A stretch of 64,000 nt of DNA from Citrobacter amalonaticus (GTDB taxonomy: Bacteria; Pseudomonadota; Gammaproteobacteria; Enterobacterales; Enterobacteriaceae): assembly GCF_001559075.2 (NCBI RefSeq), contig NZ_CP014015.2, positions 1,054,001-1,118,000 of the forward strand, in the 5' to 3' direction. This document shows positions 1-8,886 of this stretch, one piece after another. The notes under the pieces are model-generated. The model had not been told where the DNA came from, searched no databases, and saw only the letters and a program-made list of their open reading frames with translations. Numbering within the stretch: position 1 is the first letter of the stretch; every line of letters starts with the position of its first letter. A program made the translations under genes and the position numbers.

Positions 1-1284
1 AATCGCGCGACGGAAGCCGTGTTTTGCGGCTTCTGAAATACGTTCCTGGCCGCTGGGCACCGGGCGAATCTCTCCTGCCAGCCCCACTTCGCCAAACACC
101 ACCAGGTCCTGCGGCAGCGGCCTGTCGCGCAGACTGGAGACCATCGCCAACAATAGCGCCAGGTCCGCGCTGGTTTCTGTGACTTTGACGCCGCCCACCA
201 CGTTAACGAACACATCCTGATCGGCCATTTGCAGACCGCCGTGACGGTGCAGCACCGCCAACAGAATCGCCAGACGGTTCTGCTCCAGCCCCACCGCCAC
301 CCGTCGCGGGTTCGCCATCATCGAGTGATCAACCAGCGCCTGGATCTCCACCAGCAGCGGTCGCGTCCCTTCCCAGACCACCATCACCGAACTGCCGGAG
401 GTGACCTCATCGCCACGACTCAGGAAGATCGCCGAAGGGTTGCTCACTTCGCGTAGTCCCTGTTCGGTCATCGCGAAGACCCCTAACTCATTCACCGCGC
501 CAAAACGGTTTTTGTGGCTGCGCAGGGTGCGAAAACGGGAATCGGCATCGCCATCCAGCAATACCGAACAGTCAATGCAGTGTTCAAGCACTTTTGGCCC
601 GGCCAACGAGCCGTCTTTGGTCACGTGACCCACCATCACAATCGCCACACCGCGCGTCTTGGCAAAGCGCGTCAGATAGGCCGCCGTCTCACGCACCTGC
701 GCCACGCTGCCGGGCGATGACTGGATATCCGCCATGTGCATGACCTGAATGGAGTCGATCACCATCAGCTTCGGCTGTTCTTCTTCCGCAATCAGGCAGA
801 TCTGCTCAATGCTGGTTTCCGAAAGCATGTTGAGATTGTTGGTCGGCAAACCAAGACGGTGCGCGCGCATTGCCACCTGCTGCAGGGACTCTTCCCCGGT
901 GACGTACAGGGTTTTCATCTGCTCCGCGAGCTTGCACAGCGTCTGCAACAACAGCGTGGATTTACCCGCGCCGGGGTTACCGCCAATCAGAATCGCGCTG
1001 CCGGGAACGACGCCGCCGCCCAGCACGCGGTCAAACTCTTTAAAACCGGTGGAAAAACGCGGCAGCTCTTCCAGGCTAATATCGGAAAGCTTCTGAACCT
1101 TTGCAACGCCAGCGCTCCCGGCATAACCACTCAGTCGCTCATTACGCGCCACCGTCGGCGATGCAGCCAGGCGCACCTCTGTGATGGTGTTCCACGCATG
1201 ACAGGCGCTGCATTGCCCTTGCCAGCGCGGATAATCCGCCCCGCATTCATTACATACAAAGGCGCGTTTTGGAGCTTTTGCCAC
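1..1284 (-). CDS. radA: DNA repair protein RadA (3' end cut by window edge)
   Basis: RadA is a RecA-like ATPase that helps branch migration during recombinational repair. The reverse-strand translation begins VAKAPKRAFVCNECGADYPR and matches the Enterobacteriaceae protein. It shows an N-terminal four-cysteine zinc finger (CNEC...CSAC, residues 10-28), a Walker A segment GGNPGAGKST, and the family-specific KNRFG motif. About 428 of roughly 460 codons are present; the C-terminal part of the Lon-like domain lies outside the window. The start is GTG, as in E. coli. The gene lies 11 bases downstream of serB on the same strand, the usual serB-radA arrangement. Confidence 0.96.
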   Translation of the reverse strand, partial: MAKAPKRAFVCNECGADYPRWQGQCSACHAWNTITEVRLAASPTVARNERLSGYAGSAGVAKVQKLSDISLEELPRFSTGFKEFDRVLGGGVVPGSAILIGGNPGAGKSTLLLQTLCKLAEQMKTLYVTGEESLQQVAMRAHRLGLPTNNLNMLSETSIEQICLIAEEEQPKLMVIDSIQVMHMADIQSSPGSVAQVRETAAYLTRFAKTRGVAIVMVGHVTKDGSLAGPKVLEHCIDCSVLLDGDADSRFRTLRSHKNRFGAVNELGVFAMTEQGLREVSNPSAIFLSRGDEVTSGSSVMVVWEGTRPLLVEIQALVDHSMMANPRRVAVGLEQNRLAILLAVLHRHGGLQMADQDVFVNVVGGVKVTETSADLALLLAMVSSLRDRPLPQDLVVFGEVGLAGEIRPVPSGQERISEAAKHGFRRAI

Positions 1285-1295
1285 GGTTTACCTCA

Positions 1296-2264
1296 TTATT
1301 TCTGGTTCATGCTGCCGGAGAGAATGCAGAACACCCCCATCAGGTCAGCGTGACGGATAGTAATCTCCGTCTTTTCATTCACTTTCGGCTTGGCATGGTA
1401 CGCAATCCCCAGCCCCGCCGTTTTGATCATCGGCAGATCGTTGGCGCCATCGCCAATCGCCACGGTCTGCGCGATCGGGATTTCATATTCCTGCGCCAGT
1501 CGGGTCAGCGTTTTGGCCTTGTACTGCGCGTCGACGATATCGCCAATCACATTGCCGGTGAATTTGCCGTCCATGATCTCCAGTTCGTTCGCCACCGCCG
1601 CCGTTAGGCGCAGTTTCTCACGCAGATATTCGGCAAAGAAGGTAAAGCCTCCGGAGGCGATCGCCACCTTCCAGCCCAGCGTTTCCAGCTTCAGCACCAG
1701 TTGCGTCAGACCGGGCATCAACGGCAGACTTTCACGTACCTGATGCAAAATATTGGCATCCGCGCCTTTCAGCGTCGCCACACGACTGCGCAGGCTGGCG
1801 GTGAAGTCGAGTTCGCCGCGCATCGCCCGTTCAGTCACTTCCGCCACCCTTTCGCCGGTACCGGCCAGTTTGGCGATCTCATCAATACACTCGATCTGAA
1901 TCGCGGTGGAGTCCATGTCCATCACCAGCAGGCCTGGAGTACGCAAATGCGGGATTTTCCCCAGCGGCGCGACGTCTAATTGCGCATCATGCGCCAGTTT
2001 CGTGGCGCGAGGCGTGAGCGATCCGGCCAGGCGAATGACCTGATAGTCCTCAACGCACCAGGCCGCGACAATCACCATCGCCGCGCCCAGTTTACTCTGG
2101 TACTGAGTCAGACGTTGTTTATCCAGCCCGCGTCCGTACAGCAGCCAGCCGCTACGTCCAGCGTGGTAATCCAGTGGCATCACCTCGTCACCACTCAAAG
2201 AAAGGGGCAAACCTGGCCATAAAGAGACATCTTCAGGCAAATCGCACCAGGTAATGTTAGGCAT
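1296..2264 (-). CDS. serB: Phosphoserine phosphatase SerB
   Basis: SerB catalyses the last step of L-serine synthesis, hydrolysing phosphoserine in the cytoplasm. The 322-residue product has the usual length. The HAD nucleophile motif DMDST (Asp116 and Asp118) is present, as are the downstream IASGGFTFF and GDGANDLPM motifs. The reading frame stays open far upstream, but the start is set at MPNITWCDLP, which follows an AGGAGCTTTA ribosome site and matches the E. coli N-terminus. radA follows after 11 bases and is probably cotranscribed. ytjB is divergent across a 117-bp gap. Confidence 0.97.
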   Translation of the reverse strand: MPNITWCDLPEDVSLWPGLPLSLSGDEVMPLDYHAGRSGWLLYGRGLDKQRLTQYQSKLGAAMVIVAAWCVEDYQVIRLAGSLTPRATKLAHDAQLDVAPLGKIPHLRTPGLLVMDMDSTAIQIECIDEIAKLAGTGERVAEVTERAMRGELDFTASLRSRVATLKGADANILHQVRESLPLMPGLTQLVLKLETLGWKVAIASGGFTFFAEYLREKLRLTAAVANELEIMDGKFTGNVIGDIVDAQYKAKTLTRLAQEYEIPIAQTVAIGDGANDLPMIKTAGLGIAYHAKPKVNEKTEITIRHADLMGVFCILSGSMNQK

Positions 2265-2381
2265 TAAAGCTCCTGTAAAATCGTTCGGGCCGGAAAGGAT
2301 CCTGGGGAAAATAACGCATGAGGCTACCTTGTAACCATCGCTTCTGGCAACATTAAGCCTCAAATTTTCAGCAGGTGGAAT

Positions 2382-3026
2382 ATGGCTCGCGCAAAACTGA
2401 AATTCCGACTTCATCGTGCAGTGATTGTATTGTTCTGTCTCGCACTGCTTGTCGCGCTCATGCAGGGCGCGTCCTGGTTCAGTCAAAATCACCAGCGGCA
2501 GCGAAATCCGCAGCTTGAAGAGCTGGCCCGTACGCTGGCGCACCAGGTGACCCTGAACATCGCGCCGCTGATGCGAACTGAAACGCCTGATGAAAAACGT
2601 ATCAAGACCATTCTGCAGCAGTTGACGAAGGAAAGCCGTATTCTTGATGCCGGGGTTTATGATGAACAAGGCGATATGATCGCCCGCGCAGGCGAAAGCG
2701 TAAATGTGCGCGACCGTCTGGCGCTGGACGGGAAAAAAGCTGGCGGCTACTTCAACCAGCAGATTGTTGAACCCATTCAGGGGAAAAATGGTCCACTGGG
2801 CTATCTGCGCCTGACGCTGGATACGCATACCTTAGCCACTGAAGCCCGGCAGGTGGACAACACCACCAACATTTTACGCCTGATGCTGCTGCTTTCACTG
2901 GCCATCGGCGTGGTGCTGACCCGCACTCTGCTGCAGGGTAAACGTACCCGCTGGCAGCAATCTCCCTTCCTGCTGACCGCCAACAAGTCGGTGCCGGAAG
3001 AGGAAGAGAGCGAAAAAAAAGAGTAA
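2382..3026 (+). CDS. ytjB: Membrane protein YtjB (Smp)
   Basis: The 214-residue product closely matches E. coli YtjB/Smp, a membrane protein of unsettled function encoded next to serB. It has an N-terminal transmembrane segment (about residues 12-32), a periplasmic domain of about 130 residues, a second membrane segment (about 164-184) and a short charged tail ending EEEESEKKE. This two-segment topology resembles the sensory part of signal transducers, but no output domain is present. It is divergent from serB and is followed 25 bases later by lplA, so the two may be cotranscribed. Confidence 0.92.
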   Translation: MARAKLKFRLHRAVIVLFCLALLVALMQGASWFSQNHQRQRNPQLEELARTLAHQVTLNIAPLMRTETPDEKRIKTILQQLTKESRILDAGVYDEQGDMIARAGESVNVRDRLALDGKKAGGYFNQQIVEPIQGKNGPLGYLRLTLDTHTLATEARQVDNTTNILRLMLLLSLAIGVVLTRTLLQGKRTRWQQSPFLLTANKSVPEEEESEKKE

Positions 3027-3051
3027 TTCATTACAGGAAAGGAAAACTGAC

Positions 3052-4068
3052 ATGTCGACACTTCGCCTGCTTATTTCTGACTCTTATGACCCCTGGTTTA
3101 ACCTGGCGGTCGAAGAGTGTATTTTCCGTCAGATGCCCGCCACTCAGCGCGTGCTGTTTTTGTGGCGCAATGCCGATACGGTCGTCATTGGGCGCGCGCA
3201 AAACCCGTGGAAAGAGTGCAATACGCGGCGGATGGAAGAGGACAACGTGCGCCTGGCGCGCCGCAGCAGCGGCGGTGGCGCGGTGTTCCACGATCTCGGC
3301 AATACCTGTTTCACCTTTATGGCCGGGAAGCCGGAATACGATAAGACCATTTCGACGTCAATTGTCCTGAATGCGCTTAACGCGCTGGGCGTGACGGCTG
3401 AAGCCTCCGGACGTAACGATCTGGTGGTGAAAACGGCGGATGGCGACCGTAAGGTTTCTGGCTCAGCCTACCGCGAAACTAAAGATCGCGGTTTTCATCA
3501 CGGCACACTGCTGCTGAATGCGGATCTCAGCCGGCTGGCTAATTATTTGAATCCGGATAAAAAGAAACTGGCGGCCAAAGGAATTACTTCTGTACGCTCG
3601 CGCGTGGCGAATCTCACCGAACTGCTGCAGGGAATCACGCATGAACAGGTTTGTGCGGCGGTGACCGAGGCCTTTTTCGCTCATTACGGCGAACGCGTTG
3701 AAGCGGAGGTGATCTCCCCGGACAACACGCCCGATCTGCCGAACTTTGCCGAAACCTTCGCCCGTCAGAGCAGTTGGGAGTGGAACTTCGGTCAGGCGCC
3801 GGCCTTCTCGCATCTGCTGGATGAACGTTTTACCTGGGGCGGCGTTGAGCTGCATTTTGACGTTGAGAAAGGACATATCACCCGTGCCCAGGTCTTTACC
3901 GACAGTCTCAATCCGGCACCGTTAGAAGCGCTGGCCGCACGTCTTCAGGGCTGCCTGTATCGTGCCAGTGTCGTACAGCAGAAGTGCGAATCTTTGACAG
4001 GGGATTTTCCGGAGCAGGAAAAAGAACTGCGGGAATTGTCGGCGTGGATTGCACAGGCGGTGCGCTAA
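3052..4068 (+). CDS. lplA: Lipoate-protein ligase A
   Basis: LplA activates free lipoate with ATP and attaches it to lysines of the E2 subunits of 2-oxoacid dehydrogenases and to GcvH, so it salvages exogenous lipoate. The 338-residue protein has the E. coli length and the BPL_LplA_LipB signature RRSSGGGAVFHDLGN (about residues 70-84) that forms the lipoyl-AMP pocket. A good ribosome site (AGGAAAGGA) precedes the ATG. It lies 25 bases after ytjB and is convergent with the deo operon. Confidence 0.97.
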   Translation: MSTLRLLISDSYDPWFNLAVEECIFRQMPATQRVLFLWRNADTVVIGRAQNPWKECNTRRMEEDNVRLARRSSGGGAVFHDLGNTCFTFMAGKPEYDKTISTSIVLNALNALGVTAEASGRNDLVVKTADGDRKVSGSAYRETKDRGFHHGTLLLNADLSRLANYLNPDKKKLAAKGITSVRSRVANLTELLQGITHEQVCAAVTEAFFAHYGERVEAEVISPDNTPDLPNFAETFARQSSWEWNFGQAPAFSHLLDERFTWGGVELHFDVEKGHITRAQVFTDSLNPAPLEALAARLQGCLYRASVVQQKCESLTGDFPEQEKELRELSAWIAQAVR

Positions 4069-4101
4069 TAAAAAGCCCGCTGAGGTTGCGCTCTGCGGGC
4101 C
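4069..4101 (-). terminator. Rho-independent terminator of the deo operon
   Basis: Read on the minus strand, a GC stem (GCCCGC at 4075-4080 paired with GCGGGC at 4095-4100) is followed by a run of five T. It lies about 50 bases beyond the deoD stop, with a REP element in between, and fits as the end of the deoCABD transcript. On the plus strand the hairpin lacks a T tract, so lplA may end less cleanly. Confidence 0.7.
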
Positions 4102-4110
4102 TGGAAAACC

Positions 4111-4143
4111 GTAGGCCGGGTAAGGCGAAGCCGCCCCCCGGCA
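4111..4143. repeat. REP palindromic element
   Basis: GTAGGCCGGGTAAGGCGAAG followed by CCGCC...CCCGGC is a typical enterobacterial REP sequence. It lies between the deoD stop and the operon terminator, where such elements commonly protect mRNA 3' ends. Confidence 0.75.
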
Positions 4144-4152
4144 CACCAGGTC

Positions 4153-4872
4153 TTACGCTTTATCGCCCAACAGAACGGATTCCAGCGCGATTTTAATCAT
4201 GTCGTTGAACGTGGTTTGACGTTCAGCCGCCGTCGTCTGCTCGTGAGTACGGATGTGGTCAGACACGGTGCAGATAGTCAGCGCTTTCGCGCCAAATTCT
4301 GCCGCCACGCCGTAGATACCCGCCGCTTCCATTTCCACGCCCAGGATGCCGTACTTTTCCATCACGTCGAACATTTCGCCGTCCGGAGAGTAGAACAGAT
4401 CCGCAGAGAACAGGTTGCCGACGCGTGCGTCCACACCCAGCGCTTTTGCCGCTTCAACCGCGTCACGCACCATGCCAAAATCAGCAATCGCGGCAAAATC
4501 ATGGTCTTTGAAACGAATGCGGTTCACTTTGGAATCGGTGCAGGCACCCATACCAATTACCACGTCACGCAGTTTCACATCGGCACGCACGGCGCCACAG
4601 GACCCTACGCGAATAATTTTCTTCACGCCGAAATCGGTGATCAGCTCTTTGGTATAGATGGAGCAGGACGGGATACCCATACCGTGACCCATCACGGAGA
4701 TCTTACGGCCTTTGTAAGTCCCGGTGAAACCTAACATGCCGCGAACGTTGTTCACTTCGCGTACATCTTCAAGGAAAGTTTCCGCAATGTGTTTTGCGCG
4801 CAGCGGGTCGCCCGGCATCAATACGACGTCAGCGAAATCACCCATTTCTGCATTAATATGTGGAGTTGCCAT
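4153..4872 (-). CDS. deoD: Purine nucleoside phosphorylase DeoD
   Basis: DeoD cleaves purine (deoxy)nucleosides with phosphate to give free base and (deoxy)ribose-1-phosphate. The 239-residue product begins ATPHINAEMGDFADVVLMPG after Met, contains the MGHGMGIPS phosphate-site region, and has the catalytic Asp segment TVSDHI near residue 204, as in the hexameric PNP family. It is the last gene of deoCABD. A REP element and one ERIC element separate it from deoB, giving a gap of about 195 bases that is likely transcribed. Confidence 0.97.
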   Translation of the reverse strand: MATPHINAEMGDFADVVLMPGDPLRAKHIAETFLEDVREVNNVRGMLGFTGTYKGRKISVMGHGMGIPSCSIYTKELITDFGVKKIIRVGSCGAVRADVKLRDVVIGMGACTDSKVNRIRFKDHDFAAIADFGMVRDAVEAAKALGVDARVGNLFSADLFYSPDGEMFDVMEKYGILGVEMEAAGIYGVAAEFGAKALTICTVSDHIRTHEQTTAAERQTTFNDMIKIALESVLLGDKA

Positions 4873-4897
4873 TTGTTGTCCTTATTTCGTTGTTATT

Positions 4898-4930
4898 GCC
4901 TGATGGCGGCTACGCCTTATCAGGCCTACA
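4898..4930. repeat. REP element between deoB and deoD
   Basis: GCCTGATGGCGGCTACGCCT followed by TATCAGGCCTAC is a standard REP unit. It lies just upstream of deoD and next to an ERIC element, so the operon mRNA carries two repeat structures in this gap. Confidence 0.8.
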
Positions 4931-4942
4931 AAACGTATTCAA

Positions 4943-5068
4943 ATACCCTAAGGATTTCGCGTTGCAGGAAGGCGACGAATTCGTGAATCCCCGGGAGCAT
5001 AGATTAACTATGTGACCGGGGTGAGCGAATGAAGTCAACGCATCTACAGCGCGAAAGACAACGGGTAT
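4943..5068. repeat. ERIC (IRU) element between deoB and deoD
   Basis: The roughly 126-bp segment has the ERIC core (GTGAATCCCCGGGAGCATAG, then TATGTGACCGGGGTGAGCG) and terminal inverted ends ATACCC...GGGTAT. It diverges from the consensus more than the copy at 7721-7845. Its right edge meets the last bases of the deoB stop codon, so the stop TGA merges into the repeat end. Confidence 0.85.
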
Positions 5069-6291
5069 CACAGCATATTTTTACCGTAGTCCATCGGCGA
5101 CGTACCAAAGTAGCTCGCCAGTGTCTGACCGATATCCGCAAAGGTTTCACGGTGACCTAACGAACCCGGTTTTACTTTCGGGCCGTACACCAGCACCGGA
5201 ATGTGTTCACGGGTGTGATCGGTACCGGTCCAGCTCGGATCGCAGCCATGGTCAGCGGTCAGGATCAGAATGTCATCTTCACCCACCAGCTCCATCAGCT
5301 CCGGCAGACGGCGGTCGAACAACTCCAGACCGGCGGCATAACCGGCGATATCGCGACGGTGGCCCCAGGAGGAGTCGAAGTCCACGAAGTTGGTGAAGAC
5401 AATCGTCTTGTCACCGGCTTCTTTCATCTCTTTAACCGTGGCGTCAAACAGCGCGTCCAGACCCGTGGCTTTCACTTTTTTAGTGATGCCGCAGTTGGCG
5501 TAGATATCGGCGATTTTACCGACGGACACTACGTGGCCATCTTTCTCATCAACCAGTTTCTGCAACACCGTCGGCGCTGGCGGTTCAACGGCCAGATCGT
5601 GACGGTTACCGGTACGCTGGAAGTTACCCGCTTTGTCGCCAATAAACGGACGCGCGATGACGCGACCGATGTTGTAACCGCCTTCGGTCAGCTCTTCACG
5701 GGCGATCTCGCACAGCTCGTAAAGTTTATCCAGACCAAAGGTCTCTTCATGGCAGGCAATCTGGAACACGGAATCCGCTGAGGTATAGAAAATCGGTTTG
5801 CCGGTTTTCATATGCTCTTCGCCCAACTGGTCCAGAATCACTGTACCGGAAGAGTGGCAGTTACCGAGATAGCCCGGCAGGTTCGCACGTTTGACCAGTT
5901 TATCCAGCAGTTCCTGCGGGAAGCTGTTCTCGTGGTCGCTGAAATACCCCCAGTCAAACAGAACCGGCACACCGGCGATTTCCCAGTGGCCAGACGGCGT
6001 ATCTTTACCGGAAGAGAGCTCATGCGCCCAGGCGTATGCGCCAATCACTTCCGCGTTGGCGTCCATACCGGCTGCGATTTTACCGGTAGACCCTTCATGC
6101 GCTTTCACCAGACCCAGGCGAGTCAGGTTTGGCAGATTCAGTGGGCCTTTACGCCCTTTGTCAGCCTCGCCTTTGGCACAGGCTTCAGCGATGTGTCCCA
6201 TGGTGTCGGAACCGACGTCGCCAAAGCGATCCGCGTCTTCCGTCGCACCAATACCAAAGGAGTCCAGCACCATAATAAATGCACGTTTCAT
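5068..6291 (-). CDS. deoB: Phosphopentomutase DeoB
   Basis: DeoB interconverts ribose-1-/deoxyribose-1-phosphate and the 5-phosphates, linking the phosphorylases to the aldolase DeoC. The 407-residue protein belongs to the alkaline-phosphatase superfamily. Metal ligands are visible in MVLDSFGIGA near the N-terminus, in VDFDSSWGHRRD, and in TADHGCDPSW...DHTREHIP near the C-terminus. The open frame allows a start four codons earlier (MENK), but MKRAFIMVLD matches the family. It lies 51 bases after deoA. Confidence 0.97.
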   Translation of the reverse strand: MKRAFIMVLDSFGIGATEDADRFGDVGSDTMGHIAEACAKGEADKGRKGPLNLPNLTRLGLVKAHEGSTGKIAAGMDANAEVIGAYAWAHELSSGKDTPSGHWEIAGVPVLFDWGYFSDHENSFPQELLDKLVKRANLPGYLGNCHSSGTVILDQLGEEHMKTGKPIFYTSADSVFQIACHEETFGLDKLYELCEIAREELTEGGYNIGRVIARPFIGDKAGNFQRTGNRHDLAVEPPAPTVLQKLVDEKDGHVVSVGKIADIYANCGITKKVKATGLDALFDATVKEMKEAGDKTIVFTNFVDFDSSWGHRRDIAGYAAGLELFDRRLPELMELVGEDDILILTADHGCDPSWTGTDHTREHIPVLVYGPKVKPGSLGHRETFADIGQTLASYFGTSPMDYGKNML

Positions 6292-6342
6292 CTTGTTCTC
6301 CATTCATCTGCGCTGCAAAAAAGCGATCAGATCAGTATATAG

Positions 6343-7665
6343 CTATTCGGTAATGCGACGATAGACCGTTGGTGTGCTTTCAGGCGCTTTATCGTCAAGG
6401 ATAATTGCCGCTTTGACGGCTTTCGCCGCTTCCTGCCAGCTGGCTTCATCTTTCGCGTGGATCACCGCCAGCGGACGCTGCCCGTCTACGCTGTCGCCCA
6501 GACGGGCCATATCGGTAAAGCCGACGCTGTAATCAATGGTGTCCGACGCCTGGCGACGACCGCCGCCCATCGACACCACCGCCATACCCAGCGCGCGGGT
6601 ATCCATCGCGCTGACGAACCCTTCACTATCAGCATAAACCGCTTTGCTGAGCATTGCCGTCGGCAGGTATTTCGCGTAGTTCTCCACGAAGTCGGTCGGG
6701 CCTTTCTGGGCCGCAACCATACGCCCAAAGACGTCCGCCGCTTTTCCGTTATCCAGCACCGCCTGCAATTTCGCACGCGCTTCAGCGTCGTCTTTCGCCA
6801 GATTGCCGGAGATCAGCATTTCAACACACAGCGCCATCGTCACGTCGAACAGGCGTGGGTTGCGGTATTCGCCGGTCAGGAACTGCACCGCTTCGCGCAC
6901 TTCCACCGCGTTACCCGCGCTGGACGCCAGCACCTGGTTCATGTCGGTCAGCAGCGCGGTTGTCCGCACGCCGGCGCCATTTGCCACGCCAACGATCGCT
7001 TCCGCCAGCGCTTCAGAAAGTTCATAGGTTGGCATAAACGCGCCGCTGCCAACTTTCACGTCCATAACCAGCGCATCCAGCCCTTCCGCCAGTTTTTTCG
7101 CCAGAATGGAGCCAGTGATAAGCGGAATGGAATCCACCGTCGCGGTGATATCGCGGGTGGCATAAAAACGTTTGTCCGCCGGTGCGAGCGAGCTGGTTTG
7201 CCCGATGATCGCTACACCCACGTCCTTAATGATTTCGCGGAAACGATTGTCGTCCGGGAAGATATCAAATCCCGGGATCGCTTCCAGTTTGTCAAGCGTA
7301 CCGCCGGTATGACCCAGTCCGCGACCGGAGATCATCGGAATGTAACCGCCGCAGGCTGCTACCATTGGACCAAGCATCAGTGACGTCACGTCGCCCACGC
7401 CGCCGGTGGAGTGTTTATCCACGATCGGGCCGTTCAGATTCAGGCTCTTCCAGTCCAGGACGGTTCCTGAATCCCGCATTGCCATCGTCAGCGAAACGCG
7501 TTCTGGCATAGTCATATCGTGGAAGAAAATGGTCATCGCCAGGGCGGCGATCTGCCCTTCTGAGACGGTGTTGTCACGAATACCGTTGATAAAGAAACGA
7601 ATTTCTTCATCGCTCAACGCATGACCATCACGTTTTTTACGAATAATTTCTTGTGCGAGAAACAC
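6343..7665 (-). CDS. deoA: Thymidine phosphorylase DeoA
   Basis: DeoA splits thymidine and deoxyuridine with phosphate into base and deoxyribose-1-phosphate. The 440-residue product has the expected length and the phosphate-binding signature VDKHSTGGVGDVTS (about residues 82-95), plus the SGRGLGHTGGTLDKLE segment of the thymidine/pyrimidine phosphorylase family. It is second in deoCABD. An ERIC element fills most of the 180-base gap to deoC. Confidence 0.97.
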   Translation of the reverse strand: MFLAQEIIRKKRDGHALSDEEIRFFINGIRDNTVSEGQIAALAMTIFFHDMTMPERVSLTMAMRDSGTVLDWKSLNLNGPIVDKHSTGGVGDVTSLMLGPMVAACGGYIPMISGRGLGHTGGTLDKLEAIPGFDIFPDDNRFREIIKDVGVAIIGQTSSLAPADKRFYATRDITATVDSIPLITGSILAKKLAEGLDALVMDVKVGSGAFMPTYELSEALAEAIVGVANGAGVRTTALLTDMNQVLASSAGNAVEVREAVQFLTGEYRNPRLFDVTMALCVEMLISGNLAKDDAEARAKLQAVLDNGKAADVFGRMVAAQKGPTDFVENYAKYLPTAMLSKAVYADSEGFVSAMDTRALGMAVVSMGGGRRQASDTIDYSVGFTDMARLGDSVDGQRPLAVIHAKDEASWQEAAKAVKAAIILDDKAPESTPTVYRRITE

Positions 7666-7720
7666 GGTAACCCCCGATAAATCAGGTTAAATGCAGCGGA
7701 AAACCCACTGCAATGATTGA

Positions 7721-7845
7721 TTACTCTAAATAATTCGAGTCGCAGGAAGGCGGCAAGGGAGCTCATCCCCAGGAGCTTACTACAGTAAGTGACTGGGGTG
7801 AGGGAGTGCAGCTAACGCACCTGCGGCTTGAAGTATGACGAGTAA
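7721..7845. repeat. ERIC (IRU) element between deoC and deoA
   Basis: The copy is well conserved, with the core CATCCCCAGGAGCTTACTAC and AGTAAGTGACTGGGGTGAGG, flanks TTCGAGTCGCAGGAAGGCGG and CTTGAAGTATGACG, and inverted ends TTACTC...GAGTAA. Length is about 125 bp against the usual 127. Its end abuts the deoC stop codon (7846-7848). Confidence 0.93.
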
Positions 7846-8625
7846 TTAGTAGCTGCTTGTGCTCTTGCCGTCCCCATGCCCCAGCGCTTTCAGCAGGCTT
7901 GCCAGCAGGCTGGATGCCCCAAAGCGGTAGTGACGGGAATCCGCCCAGTCAGCGCCAAACAATTCGTCAGCGATAGCGAGGAACTGCTGAGCATCTTCCG
8001 CACTGCGCACGCCACCCGCAGGTTTGAAGCCCACGGTTTTGGATACGCCCATATCGCGGATCACTTCCATCATGATGCGTGCGCTTTCCGGCGTGGCGTT
8101 TACGGGTACTTTACCGGTCGACGTCTTGATGAAATCGGCACCAGCTTTAATCGCAATTTCCGACGCTTTACGAATCAGAGCCTCTTCTTTCAGCTCACCG
8201 GTTTCGATGATCACTTTCAGCAGCACGTTTGCCGCCGCGCACGCGTCTTTACAGGCTTTAACCAGATCGAAGCCGACCTGTTCGTTACCGGCGATCAGCG
8301 CGCGGTACGGGAAGACCACATCCACTTCATCCGCCCCGTAGGCAATCGCCGCACGGGTTTCCGCCAGCGCGATCTCAATGTCGTCGTTGCCGTGCGGGAA
8401 GTTGGTCACCGTCGCAATACGGATATCCGGGGTGCCCTGCTCTTTCAGCGTTTTACGTGCAATCGGAATAAAACGCGGATAGATGCAGACTGCAGCGGTG
8501 TTGCCGACCGGGGTTTTCGCCTGATGACACAGCGCGATCACTTTTTCATTGGTGTCGTCGTCATTCAGGGTGGTCAGATCCATCAGTTTCAGTGCGCGCA
8601 GGCTGCTTGCAGTTAAATCGCTCAT
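7846..8625 (-). CDS. deoC: Deoxyribose-phosphate aldolase DeoC
   Basis: DeoC cleaves 2-deoxyribose-5-phosphate to acetaldehyde and glyceraldehyde-3-phosphate, the exit step of deoxynucleoside catabolism. The 259-residue product begins MSDLTASSLRALKLMDLTTL. It carries the Schiff-base lysine segment ADFIKTSTGK (about residues 163-172) and the second essential lysine in VGFKPAGGVR. A longer start six codons upstream (MPLENV) is possible, but a GGAGAATGTT ribosome site directly precedes the chosen ATG. It is the first gene of the deo operon, under the DeoR, CytR and CRP type promoter region upstream. Confidence 0.97.
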   Translation of the reverse strand: MSDLTASSLRALKLMDLTTLNDDDTNEKVIALCHQAKTPVGNTAAVCIYPRFIPIARKTLKEQGTPDIRIATVTNFPHGNDDIEIALAETRAAIAYGADEVDVVFPYRALIAGNEQVGFDLVKACKDACAAANVLLKVIIETGELKEEALIRKASEIAIKAGADFIKTSTGKVPVNATPESARIMMEVIRDMGVSKTVGFKPAGGVRSAEDAQQFLAIADELFGADWADSRHYRFGASSLLASLLKALGHGDGKSTSSY

Positions 8626-8672
8626 AACATTCTCCAACGGCATCGCCGTATAAAATTCTCACCTTGCGAGTC

Positions 8673-8688
8673 TGTTAGTATTCTAACA
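8673..8688 (-). promoter_or_regulatory. DeoR operator at the proximal deo promoter (deoP2)
   Basis: TGTTAGTATTCTAACA is a near-perfect copy of the 16-bp DeoR palindrome TGTTAGAATTCTAACA. It lies 48 bases upstream of the deoC start, at the place of the E. coli P2 operator. Two further DeoR-like sites at about +600 and +879 bases lie inside yjjI. Confidence 0.85.
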
Positions 8689-8703
8689 TCCACTCGCCAT
8701 TAC

Positions 8704-8721
8704 ACTTCGATATACATCACA
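8704..8721 (-). promoter_or_regulatory. CRP site of deoP2 (CytR-CRP region)
   Basis: On the minus strand TGTGATGTATATCGAAGT matches the E. coli deoP2 CRP-1 site nearly base for base and sits just upstream of the DeoR operator. A second, weaker CRP-like stretch around 8745-8775 is at the expected CRP-2 position. CytR is expected to bind between the two by homology. Confidence 0.75.
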
Positions 8722-8886
8722 GTTAATGAAAACTACGTACAAATTTGCATTACTGTAATGAGATCAACTTCAAATAATAGTCCTTTTCTGTCGATTTCTT
8801 CTCCACTCAGGCGCATCAGGATCAAAGTGCCGGCAGCACATCTTTCTACAATGACGTTATGATCTTCGGCCTATAAAGGAATTACG

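Noticed and set aside
1296..2828. 510-residue N-terminally extended SerB, possible fusion
   Set aside because: The extra 188 residues overlap ytjB on the other strand and have no family match. The normal SerB start has its own ribosome site.
6457..7383. 308-codon open frame opposite deoA
   Set aside because: It is antisense to the thymidine phosphorylase gene, with shadow-type composition and no ribosome site.
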